Shown: positions 1 to 7,462, counted from the stretch's first letter. The stretch: DNA of 10,575 nucleotides from Euperipatoides rowelli (GCA_003024985.2 PXIH01S0059540.1); one strand, 5' to 3'. Translations and numbers: made by a program. The notes: a model not told the origin generated them from the sequence alone.

Positions 1-59
1 TACAATGTCATACAGTATGTAGATTTAGTCTAAAGTCAGCTGGGTAATTAATATTTTGG

Positions 60-73
60 ATAATAATAATAAT
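60..73. repeat. short TAA microsatellite
   Basis: Between four and five tandem TAA units, followed by two long T runs (79-87 and 91-101). This is simple sequence within an intron with no visible function. Confidence 0.6.
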
Positions 74-570
74 ACAGATTTTTTTTTACGTTTTTTTTTT
101 TACTCACTGCATTAAATCCCCAAATTTATTGGTGGTAATTATGTTTAGCTATGGTGCTCACATTACAAAAAAAACAAGATAAGTCTTCAAGACAGACATT
201 CTAGTATTAAAAAATGGGTAATTTCTTTTTATAATCGCTAATATACAGTATATTTTTAGCATATCTTATCAAAATATAACAGAAAAGTTTGTCTATTGTT
301 GAATATTTGTAATGTTAGGCAATACAGTAAATTCAAATATTTTCTGATTGAGTTGCTACATGTTGTCCATGGAAAAATAATCATTTAATAACGTACGAAA
401 GCCTTCCGGTAATTTATGGGTTTTTTTTTCTTCTTAAAATTGATTTCAACTTCAATCCCAAGAATTATCACAAAATTTTATGGATGCTAAGAAAGTAACT
501 TTTTCTCTGTTTTTCTTTCTTCAAAACTTTAAGTAATAACATCGGTTGACTATTTTTCTAAACGTAATGA

Positions 571-853
571 AGTCATGAGAAACGGGATCCAATAAGTGAC
601 AATACCGCATTTTTAACATCTGCACATACAGTATATTTCTGTCATTACGAGAGGGCCAATAGAAGTTGGTGTCAAATGATCAAAATCTATCAAAAAAAAG
701 GATTATTTCACCTCTAGATTATCATAGGTTTGGGGCATAGTGGATTCAATACATATAAGTTAGGGTTAGGGTAAGTTTAGGACTGTAAATAATAAAATAA
801 AGCTATCCATTTACTAAAATGTCACTTATTGGATCTCGTTTCCTGTCATGACT
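571..853. mobile_element. 283-bp fold-back (MITE-like) element, family unknown
   Basis: Two inverted arms bound the segment. The left arm (571-601) reads AGTCATGAGAAACGGGATCC then AATAAGTGACA. The right arm (820-853), read on the minus strand, is AGTCATGACAGGAAACGAGA then TCCAATAAGTGACAT. They agree over about 31 positions apart from a 2-base indel and one or two substitutions. The 218-bp interior has no coding frame and includes two TTAGGG units at 760-771. No convincing target-site duplication was found next to the arms, so the true ends may lie slightly outside, and no superfamily can be assigned. The structure fits a non-autonomous DNA transposon or a simple inverted duplication. Confidence 0.6.
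760..771 (+). repeat. two TTAGGG units
   Basis: Exactly two tandem copies of the animal telomere hexamer, followed by a degenerate TAAG/TTTAGG continuation. Two copies can arise by chance or mark an old repair or insertion site. It lies inside the fold-back element. Confidence 0.45.
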
Positions 854-1401
854 AGCGTCTGGGTCTGGATCCCTATATGTACATATTTTCCCCAGCAAGA
901 TTATTCCTTTGGCTACTTAGCAGTATGATTTTATTTTTTGTAAACAATATGTTTTAGTTTAAATTTTCCAAATTGTTTAATTAAATATTTTTAGGTAAAA
1001 CTAAACATAAAATTTAAAAAAAAAAAAAAAACAATCACTGATATATCACTTTAAACACTCTGTTGAGGGCCATACATTAATCCTTATGTTTGTATATTGC
1101 CGTTGCTTACATAAAGTACAGTAAAATTCTATAGGATTAAAATGTTTATTTTGCAAACATTTGGAGTTAGCAACACCTTAAATTTGCAATATGTTGGATA
1201 AGTATAGTAAATTACTTTACATTAACCCCAGACCACAATAGTTTAATATATGTATTGTCTGTTTTGAAAGCCAGCTACTAAGTATAAAAAATAATTAGAT
1301 TATTTGTTTGGAGCAATTGAAAAGATTCAAACTATTTAATTATTTTAATATAACAAACAATTAACACAAGCACAAATATTAAAATAAATTTATTTTTTAA
1401 C

Positions 1402-1476
1402 CTGTAGTTTAACTTCAGACAAAGCCTGGACAGCACTAGCATGTTGCATTAATTCTTGTTCATATTTTGAATGCGC
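1402..1476 (-). CDS. TPR: TPR exon (last visible, 75 nt)
   Basis: Twenty-five codons in phase 0 at both ends, after acceptor TTTTTTTATAG and before donor GTTAAA. The peptide AHSKYEQELMQHASAVQAL followed by SEVKLQ is nearly the same as vertebrate TPR AQNKYERELMLHAADVEAL and directly continues the preceding exon's LAKE (vertebrate IAVE). This exon is isolated by introns of 3,215 nt upstream and at least 1,401 nt downstream. The gene continues beyond position 1. Confidence 0.88.
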
Positions 1477-4400
1477 CTATAAAAAAAAATAAAAAATATA
1501 TTAAACATCATAAATAGGGGCAGTTTAGTTTGGGTGGCTAGATTACTACTCACTATTCATATTTATTTTAATGGGGTAAGGTTTTTATAAACTTTAGACA
1601 TCTTAATTTTTAAATTGCCAAATTAACAGTTGACCGTACATACAGTATAGCAGCAATCTTAATATATTTAATATTTCATGGTTGTACAATAGGCCTACCC
1701 CACCTATTATTACGGTAGTGCACGAATTTTGGGTAAATAAATGGAAGTCCAACGGACCACTGACCTGTAATTAATGGTAGTCTGTTAACTTGTTTAGTGG
1801 TCCAATAAAATGCAGATGACTCAGACTTTTAATCGTCAATTTTCTCAAGAAAATAAACAAATAGGAAGGCTAGTCCTTAACATTATAGTTAGTTTATTGC
1901 TGATGGGTATTCAGGTTTTTGTTACTTTTGAATGACGACTAGTGTTATAAATGCAATATGTTTCTAATAGGCTTCAGCAACATCATTAATTTATTTTAAC
2001 ACCAAACTAAAAATATGCTGTATTATAATTCAAAATAAGTGTATAGACCAGGGATTGGGGAACTTTTAGCATTTAAAGAGCAGCCACATGACATTCGAGA
2101 TACATCATAAAGTTTCACATTTCATGTACACTGAAATGTAATAAGGCCTCAGTTTTCTACAGCAATAATATTTAAATCTTTTCCCAGCCCTTGAGAAGGA
2201 AATTGAAAGACGACTTTAAAAAATTCCGTTGAAATAGATACTTTCCAGCATAGATTAAAAATGGGATGTGCAACATGAACATAAATTAAATTGATAATCT
2301 ACAGGCAAATGTATATTAATTTGTCAAAATTTAAATTTTATTTAACTTGAATATATTTATTGAATAAACGTTAATTTGTTTTTAAAAAATATGTTTTATG
2401 ACAATATATATAAAGTATGCAATCTTGTGTTGTGAATTATAAACTATTTTTAAATTGTAAATTTGATTGTGTTTATTTTCTTCTGCTTAAAAAAACGCAA
2501 TTTTTTTAAAAGTTTTCCATCTATCTCTTTCTAAAAAAATATTTTAAGATCAGTGTCAAACAGCAGTCAAATGGCCCAATCGGCACATTTGATTAAAAAA
2601 GGTCCCCTAGTCAAAAGTAGATTTTCTGGCGGTGCTGGTGAATGTTGTTGGGGGAAGTTGCTAGTACAGTTTGGCATGAATGTCATCAGTTGGGAGTTTG
2701 AGAAACGCTGTAAGTCCCCTAATGGGATACAAAGTTGTTAGTTTTTAAGTCTTTTAAATACTTAAGATGAGCTGTGCTGATACTTAAAAAATTATGAAAT
2801 TTAAAATAACTTAAACGACACACAAAAAGTTGTATTCATTAAAAAAAATATTTTCATATTTTTATAATAATGAAATTATTCATTTTTTATAGGTTTATTT
2901 TTCATTTGTTGCAGTTTATCGACTTTCTTTCATAGTCCATGATATTTTATAGATTGTTCTCCAAAATGTAAATGCTTTTGCAATTTTTAATGTTTGACTG
3001 CTTGTACAAAAAGTTTTATCTTTACAAATGTATAAATTTATAATTTTGAAAATAATTTACCATAAAATCTTGACAGGAAATAAAAAATTTAAAGACTGAT
3101 TTTAAACCATTATTATCATTAATAACTTGTATAAAAATCAAATCGTTCTTAATACTGATATACTGTGTATTCTAATCTTTAATATATCACAGGTTAATAC
3201 TATATCAATAATAGCATTATCACACACTATGTTTTTATTCTCATTTAAATGACAAACATATTTTTGCAGTGCGAGTGGAAAAGAAAATCCAAAGGTTTAG
3301 AGAAAAATCAAAGATAGATTACTTTTGAATTATGTGTAGTTTCTAGATAAGAATACTAAAAAAAATGGGGGGGGGGGCTGGGCGCCCCATCGGCAATTGC
3401 CGCCCAGCCGACCTTGCCATCCGACACTGATTAAGATTAATGTATATTAAATGAATATTTTTTTTTTCAATCACTGTTCAAGACAATGTAAAATTTTAGT
3501 TAATTAGCTAATTTTTGTAAGTGGTCTACTGGACCACTCCCAATTAGTTTTTAGTGGTCCGTGGGCATTTTTGGTGGTTTCGGACCACAGGACCCCCCTT
3601 AAATTCAAGCACTGTTACGGTATTATTATAATTATAATAGATGTTTATTGGTCAATAAAGAAAATACAGTATATTATAAAATGTATAATTAAAAATTGAG
3701 ACCCTGGCCCCTAAGGATATGAGTCACATCACATGAACTAGTTATAAATTGATCGGAAAAAAAAGAAAACATAAGTAAAATGATTCAAAGGTGATTATTA
3801 CAAATATTAAATGATATAATTGGAGAATGATCAGCTCTTTTAGTTTTTATATTAGGTTATTATACAAATTAGATCTTCTGGTATGCATTCCAGTAATCTG
3901 AAGTCTGGTTTTTGGAAAATAATCCGGAAAAACTTTAAAGAACCGACATGCAAATTTATATTGTAATTCTGTCTCATTTCAAGAGTAGGGAGACGTAAAC
4001 TAATAAAGTCATTATAATAGTCAGTATGATTATTTGCCATAATGACTCTAGCAACATGGCTTTGGATCTGTTCAATTGAATTACTCTGTGCCTTGGTCAG
4101 ACCTGAGTGCCATACAGGTGACAGTATTCAACAATAGGTCGAATAAATGTTAAATATGTATCTACCAGCATATTTCTTGACGCCCCCCAGCCTTCTTAAA
4201 ATATAAACCGGGTGAATTTTCTTGTTTGCGTTAAGGATGATGTTGTCAACCTGAGCTCCACATTTGAGGTCACTCTGAATAAAAACACCAAGTAATTTGA
4301 TCGATTTAACAAAATTTAATTGAGTTCCACCAACAGATACATATCTATTTACAACTTTAGAAAAAGAATGATTCATCATCATACATTTACCCAAATTTAA

Positions 4401-7311
4401 TTCAATCTATTATAGAAAACAGTACAGTAATTTTCAATTCAATCTTTATTGCTTAAGAATTAATAAAATTCTTGTACAAAATGAGAACAAAGAAACAACA
4501 AAGAATTCAAGAAAATTACAATAATGTAAATGTAACAAACTAAGACTAACACAAAAACCCAATAGAAAAGTTTAAAACAAAATAAGCTGAAACTAATGAG
4601 GATTTATTTTACTCACTGTAAATAAAGATTTTCTAATTATCAATTAAATTACAATTATAAAGCCAACTTAAAAAAACATGAAAGAACTAACCTCTTTAGC
4701 AAGGCGAGCTTGTTCTACGCTATCTTGACGAGCAGCTTGCTCATTTTTGATAGCAACTTCAGCTTTTTGAACAGCTTCTTGCAACTGACTTTGAAGATGA
4801 GAGAGTTGTTTACGCAAATCAGCATTCTAAAATAAAGATATATACAATATTGCATTTAAAAAATAGTTTTTTTAAACTATATTTTCCCTTCAGTTTTAAA
4901 TAGCTGTAAACTTATTGGATATCAGAATCTCTGGTTTTTGATCAGATTGGGGGTGAGGTTACATCACCCTCCAAAAAGAAAAACAGACGACACTGCTGAA
5001 CTGATGAGTAAATTTAGAATATTTCTAAACAATTTTTAAACAAGATGCAATATATAATATAAACAAATAGCATACCAAAGCATGACTTTCTTCAGTTACT
5101 TTTATGTTTTCATTCATCAACTGTTGTTGGGATTCTTCAAGTGTTTTAATTTCTTGTTCAAGACGAGCTTTAACTAGAAAAAAAAAGGTAAATAAGTAAA
5201 TAAAGTAAATGCAAATGAAAATTATAATCTAAATCACAATACACACCAAGTTTGTCTTCCTTTAATTGGCTTTCGGTAGCTTGCTTAAATTTTTCGCTAG
5301 TCTGCAAATACAATAACATGAAATTAATAAAATGATGAAATTAAATTCCTTCAAAATAATTAAATTTTTAATGTTCGAGTAAGATGAGTAGAAGATATTG
5401 ACAACATTTGCCATTTTGTAAACTCTTTTTAAAACAATTTTCATATAAATAGAAGATTGGAATATATTAAATTTGTATCATTCCAAAAATGTGTAAATTA
5501 AACTCCCATAAATGGAGAGCTGACTGCATAGTATAAAACATGAGAAGAAATATAAAAAGATAAGTTTTCTGAGGCATTAGATTTCCATGATAACTTAGTA
5601 AACAAATAATAAAAAATAGTTTACCTGCCCATTTTCAGGATTCAGGTACCTTTGGAAAAGCCAAGGTAGATCCGGGCAACCACACAATTCCAAAAAAGAT
5701 TTTTATCTTTAACCTTTTGTGTACTTGGTTTTTTTATTCAGTGTAATATATCATATTATATTACATTTATTTGCTTTTTAAAGTCTAAAATCTTTTAGTA
5801 ACTAGTTTCCCATATTGAAAAAAGAATGTGCATTTAAATTTATCTCAAATGGAATATACGCAGGTTCTACGAGCTCGTAGCTACTAATAAACGATTGTTT
5901 CACTGAGAGAATATACATGAGATACAGAGATTAAGCTTCCGATCACCAGTTCGCCAAAATTTTATAAAAAAATATTTGGCAGTAAAAAACAATATCTAAA
6001 TAGCCAAAATGCTATAGTTTACTTTATTTAAAAACACTTCGGCACTGCATGTTACATGCTTATGTTTATTTCTGTTGGTGACAAATGACTGGTGAAAGCA
6101 ATGAAACGATGGGGAAAAAATAAAACATTCCTGGAAAGACAATGAAAAAACAGAAAAGCCAACATTTTTCTAAATCTTGAATTAATAAATGAAGATTGAA
6201 TTAAGACCTGCTTATAAATGGCTAGAAACTAATGAAACTGAAGATGTTCCAATATTTAAATGCACATAATATTGTATAAGATAGTGTCTCCAATCTAAAT
6301 AGGGCATAAAGCAACTGCTTACTATTAACATAGATCATTACATAGAATATAAAATACAAATAGTGCTAGCTAAATAAGAGCACAATCTTTATTAAATAGT
6401 GTTTCCTGCATGATTTAAAAAAAGCACACACACAAAGTTTTCCCAAATGGTTAGAGAATACTGTTTAGGAACAAGGTTTCTTGTTTAGAGCAGAGCCATT
6501 CCCCCTTGCACCACTGACCAATATAGACATTTTTTAAAGTGTCAAATATAAGTGGATTCAATCATTTATTTAGGGGGCAGGGGAATCAATTTTAAATTGT
6601 TTTTCAATGATTTATTAAAATATTTTATTAAAAACATTTAGTATTGGGTAAGTTTCTAAAAAAATGTAATAGTTAGTTACCGTACTTTAGATTAAGATGA
6701 ATTAGTTCCTGGATTAGTTCCTTAATCAAAATAGGAACCAATTATCGTTTCAGTTCCTTGATAAATGTAAATAGTTACTTTTTACTCATTTATATCCGTT
6801 AGTTTTTAAGGAATTTTAAAGATTAGAAAATCCTATTAAAATAATAGTAAATGATGAAATAAAAAAAAATAAGCAATCAAGAATGTTGGATAGAATGGTA
6901 ACAAATACAGTAACTGGTACAGTGTATTTACTGTATGTGAAAAGGAAGTTGGTATTGATTTTGAAAATAAATTTCAATGCATTTACTAGAGTATATAATT
7001 TAAAATTGAAGTTTTAAAAATGCATACTGATTTCACCTTTTTTTTTTTTCAATTATCAAACATTTTATATAGGCTTATCCAGAATAATACAGATAATCAA
7101 GTTATTTGTTTTTTAAAATTATATGCCTAAATGTACGCCCAGAAGAAAATCATAAAAATTAAATACAGAAATTTTGTTTAAATCTAATTAAAACAATAAA
7201 ATTGCAGTAATCTTACTTCATTCTGTTCTTTCAAACTTTGTTCAATGCTGTTAGAAATAGACTTGTATTGTTCAGCATGTTGACGAGCATTTAACACCTG
7301 CTGATCCAAAT
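1402..7311 (-). CDS. TPR: nucleoprotein TPR, internal part (five exons, partial gene)
   Basis: Five minus-strand exons join as 7311-7217, 5301-5247, 5173-5076, 4826-4692 and 1476-1402. Every intron is GT-AG, every acceptor follows a T-rich tract, and the phases agree: 2 leading nt, then 152 codons without a stop. The product is glutamine-, glutamate- and lysine-rich heptad sequence with no glycine or proline, as expected for a long coiled coil. Short blocks match vertebrate TPR in the same order (from memory, not aligned by software). TPR forms the nuclear basket filaments of the nuclear pore; in studied animals it works with NUP153 in mRNA export control, chromatin exclusion at pores and tethering of MAD1/MAD2. 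The segment falls near the middle of a protein of about 2,300 residues, so both gene ends lie outside the window. A different long coiled-coil protein is possible but unlikely given the block order. Confidence 0.88.
1710..1717. repeat. left target-site duplication TTACGGTA of outer hAT-like element
   Basis: This 8-bp sequence is identical to 3615-3622 immediately beyond the right end. Eight bp is the usual target-site size of hAT transposons. Caution: TACGGTA-type words are somewhat common in this window. Confidence 0.5.
1754..1803. repeat. left subterminal inverted repeat of outer element
   Basis: GGACCACT at 1754-1761 and its reverse complement AGTGGTCC at 1796-1803 form an 8-bp stem. The same pair recurs at the other end of the element, suggesting subterminal transposase-binding repeats or a fold-back. 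Confidence 0.55.
2543..2550. repeat. left target-site duplication of nested element
   Basis: TTTAAGAT here matches ATTAAGAT at 3430-3437 in seven of eight positions. The copies immediately flank the CAGTGTC termini. The second fits the hAT target preference nTnnnnAn. Confidence 0.62.
2551..3429. mobile_element. nested hAT-like non-autonomous element (879 bp)
   Basis: Both ends read CAGTGTC inward: CAGTGTCAAACAGCAGTCAA from 2551 on the plus strand and CAGTGTCGGATGGCAAGGTC from 3429 on the minus strand. Perfect terminal identity is only 7 bp, but an almost perfect 8-bp target-site duplication flanks the element. The left 190 bp and the right 65 bp are richer in G+C than the A+T-rich centre (about 2741-3360). 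A 62-codon frame near 2553-2741 shows no homology I recognise and is probably chance. The element has no transposase, so it would have depended on an autonomous hAT relative. Confidence 0.6.
3367..3409. repeat. G11 run and GC-rich hairpin in the nested element's right end
   Basis: Eleven G at 3367-3377 run into a perfect 9-bp stem, GGCTGGGCG (3376-3384) with CGCCCAGCC (3401-3409). The loop contains a 12-bp palindrome CGGCAATTGCCG (3391-3402) that partly competes with the outer stem. This is the most GC-rich patch of the window and lies in the right subterminal region of the hAT-like element. Confidence 0.7.
3430..3437. repeat. right target-site duplication of nested element
   Basis: ATTAAGAT directly follows the CACTG terminus at 3429 and matches the left copy TTTAAGAT except at the first base. 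Confidence 0.62.
3520..3560. repeat. right subterminal inverted repeats of outer element
   Basis: AGTGGTC (3520-3526) pairs with GACCACT (3532-3538), and the overlapping GGACCACT (3531-3538) also pairs with AGTGGTCC (3553-3560). Two alternative hairpins thus share one arm. A further GGACCAC lies at about 3582-3588. The word recurs at the left end of the outer element. Confidence 0.6.
3615..3622. repeat. right target-site duplication TTACGGTA of outer hAT-like element
   Basis: Identical to 1710-1717 and directly adjacent to the CACTG terminus that ends at 3614. Confidence 0.5.
3852..4409 (-). pseudogene. non-LTR retrotransposon reverse transcriptase remnant (C-terminal part)
   Basis: Three minus-strand frames together read as the end of a CR1/L2/Jockey-type reverse transcriptase domain. 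The first (4409 to about 4148) has IELNLGKCMMMNHSFSK, then SIKLLGVFIQSDLK and NANKKIHPVYILRRLGG, corresponding to the family pattern KCK.M.I.FS, KLLGV.I..DL.W and .NKR...L..L...G. After a frameshift near 4148, FIRPIVEYCHL follows; after a second near 4115, VWHSGLTKAQSNSIEQIQ continues to LPTLEMRQ and a stop at 3852-3854. The catalytic part (with the YxDD motif) is absent, so it is 5'-truncated and dead. The clade within non-LTR elements is not certain. Confidence 0.82.
4399..4445. repeat. 10-bp direct repeat at the junction of two retroelement pieces
   Basis: AATTCAATCT occurs at 4399-4408 and again at 4436-4445. The first copy lies at the truncated 5' end of the reverse transcriptase remnant, the second in the terminus of the 3' tail. 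This may be a target duplication, microhomology at insertion, or coincidence in A+T-rich DNA. Confidence 0.4.
4433..4600 (-). mobile_element. probable non-LTR retrotransposon 3' tail
   Basis: Read on the minus strand, this T-rich segment ends TTAAGCAATAAAGATTGAAT followed by TGAAAA, with the signal AATAAA at 4450-4445. A short, reiterated ATTGA-like terminus after AATAAA is typical of CR1-like 3' ends. There is no coding frame. The upstream limit near 4600 is a guess. It lies just upstream, in the same orientation, of the reverse transcriptase remnant, so it is probably a separate insertion. It could also be an ordinary transcript 3' end copied by retrotransposition. Confidence 0.38.
4692..4826 (-). 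CDS. TPR: TPR exon (135 nt)
   Basis: This is the longest exon, 45 codons in phase 0 at both ends, from acceptor CTTTATTTTAG to donor GTTAGT. It begins NADLRKQLSHLQSQLQEAVQ and ends NEQAARQDSVEQARLAKE. The end aligns with vertebrate TPR NEQQARRDCQEQAKIAVE, and the start with MEQQLSELKKTLSSVQNEV. Together with the next exon this gives the most convincing TPR signature in the window. Codon use is T/A-ended, as expected in an A+T-rich genome. Confidence 0.9.
4827..5075 (-). other. TPR intron (249 nt)
   Basis: Donor GTATGC at 5075, acceptor TTTTAG ending at 4827. A small hairpin GGGTGA/TCACCC at 4951-4969 is the only structure seen. No other gene. Confidence 0.82.
5076..5173 (-). CDS. TPR: TPR exon (98 nt)
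   Basis: The exon follows a strong acceptor (nine T then CTAG) and ends TTG before donor GTATGC. The leading TT completes valine with the G of the preceding exon; 32 codons follow, starting KARLEQEIKTLEES and ending VTEESHAL. The QQQLMNENIKVTEES part corresponds to the KEKQELQDDKRRAIES region of vertebrate TPR in length and in heptad spacing. It is separated from the preceding exon by only 73 nt, the smallest intron here. It ends in phase 0. Confidence 0.84.
5174..5246 (-). other. TPR intron (73 nt)
   Basis: Donor GTGTGT at 5246, acceptor with nine T then CTAG ending at 5174. This is near the small end of animal introns and shows that long introns elsewhere in the gene come from added DNA. 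Confidence 0.82.
5247..5301 (-). CDS. TPR: TPR exon (55 nt)
   Basis: This small exon follows acceptor TTGTATTTGCAG and ends with a single G before donor GTGTGT. It carries 18 codons, TSEKFKQATESQLKEDKL, plus one base that joins TT of the next exon to make a valine codon. It corresponds to the VTEEVRKNIEVRLKES stretch of vertebrate TPR, and its position between recognisable flanking blocks supports the call. The donor GTGTGT is acceptable but weaker than the others. Too short to be found as an ORF by itself. Confidence 0.8.
5867..5880. repeat. 14-bp perfect palindrome CTACGAGCTCGTAG
   Basis: A perfect dyad with 8 of 14 G/C bases in a strongly A+T-rich intron. Possible protein-binding dyad or chance. 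No flanking structure. Confidence 0.6.
6498..6586. repeat. imperfect inverted repeat, possible tiny MITE
   Basis: ATTCCCCCTTGCACC (6498-6512) resembles the reverse complement of AGGGGGCAGGGGAAT (6572-6586), namely ATTCCCCTGCCCCCT. About 89 bp lie between the outer ends. No target duplication was seen and the arms are imperfect. Confidence 0.3.
7217..7311 (-). CDS. TPR: TPR exon (first visible, 95 nt)
   Basis: The exon starts after acceptor TTTTTTTTCTAG and ends GAA before donor GTAAGA. Two leading bases (AT) complete a codon split with an exon outside the window, giving Asp, Asn, His or Tyr. Thirty-one codons follow. The block AEQYKSISNSIEQSLKEQ lines up with vertebrate TPR VEQYQAMVTSLEESLNKE. 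The exon ends in phase 0, which fits the next exon at 5301. Heptad character is clear and there is no catalytic motif, as expected for structural coiled coil. Confidence 0.85.
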
Positions 7312-7462
7312 CTAGAAAAAAAATTTAAAATAAAAGATCAAACAGGTATTGATAGTAAAAAAGAAAAAAATATAATTAGAACAAAAATAAAGTTAATGAA
7401 ATTACACAATTGTTTTCAATTTTTAATAAAGTATAATTAACAATTAGGATATCGTACTCGAC

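Larger units (their letters stand above)
1..1401 (-). other. TPR intron, 5' part (in transcript order), incomplete
   Basis: This intron starts with donor GTTAAA at 1401 and runs out of the window at position 1. No exon-like reading frame was found on either strand. It is A+T-rich with homopolymer runs (T9 at 79-87, T11 at 91-101, A16 at 1016-1031), a short TAA repeat near 60-73, and the fold-back element at 571-853. Five of the TACAGTA words lie here. Confidence 0.75.
1718..3614. mobile_element. outer hAT-like non-autonomous DNA transposon (interrupted)
   Basis: The right end, read inward on the minus strand from 3614, starts CAGTGCTTGAATTTAAGGGG, with the CAGTG terminus typical of many hAT elements. 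The left end starts GTGCACGAATTTTGGG directly after TTACGGTA, so it matches (GTGC..GAATTT) but lacks the first CA. Both ends carry subterminal inverted copies of GGACCACT/AGTGGTCC (1754-1761 with 1796-1803; 3531-3538 with 3553-3560). An 8-bp repeat flanks the whole. There is no transposase frame. Removing the second element nested at 2551-3429 and its duplication leaves about 1.0 kb. Superfamily assignment rests on termini and target-site length only. Confidence 0.58.
1477..4691 (-). other. TPR intron of 3,215 nt, host of several mobile elements
   Basis: Donor GTTAGT at 4691 and acceptor TATAG at 1477-1478 bound this intron. About 2.6 kb of it is explained by insertions: the nested hAT-like pair at 1718-3614, the reverse transcriptase remnant at 3852-4409 and the non-LTR 3' tail at 4433-4600. 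The rest (1477-1717, 3623-3851) is A+T-rich without genes. This explains why the intron is much longer than the 73-nt and 249-nt introns nearby. Confidence 0.75.
5302..7216 (-). other. TPR intron (1,915 nt)
   Basis: Donor GTAAGA at 7216, acceptor TTTGCAG ending at 5302. It contains an open 26-codon minus-strand segment ending at a donor-like CAG/GTAAAC (5625-5702), a 14-bp palindrome at 5867-5880, an imperfect inverted repeat at 6498-6586, and repeated TTAGTTCC words near 6705-6725. No gene or recognised transposon. Confidence 0.75.

Noticed and set aside
2553-2741. 62-codon plus-strand frame at the left end of the nested element
   Set aside because: No recognisable domain, it lies within the non-autonomous transposon and starts only 2 bases from its terminus; probably a chance frame in the less A+T-rich end.
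5262-5444. 60-codon minus-strand frame overlapping a TPR exon
   Set aside because: It runs out of frame through the exon at 5247-5301 and into intron; composition is that of A+T-rich noncoding DNA.
5638-5695. tRNA-like or tRNA-derived SINE in the G+C-richer patch
   Set aside because: Only a weak B-box resemblance (CTGAATCCTG); no A box at proper spacing and no cloverleaf.
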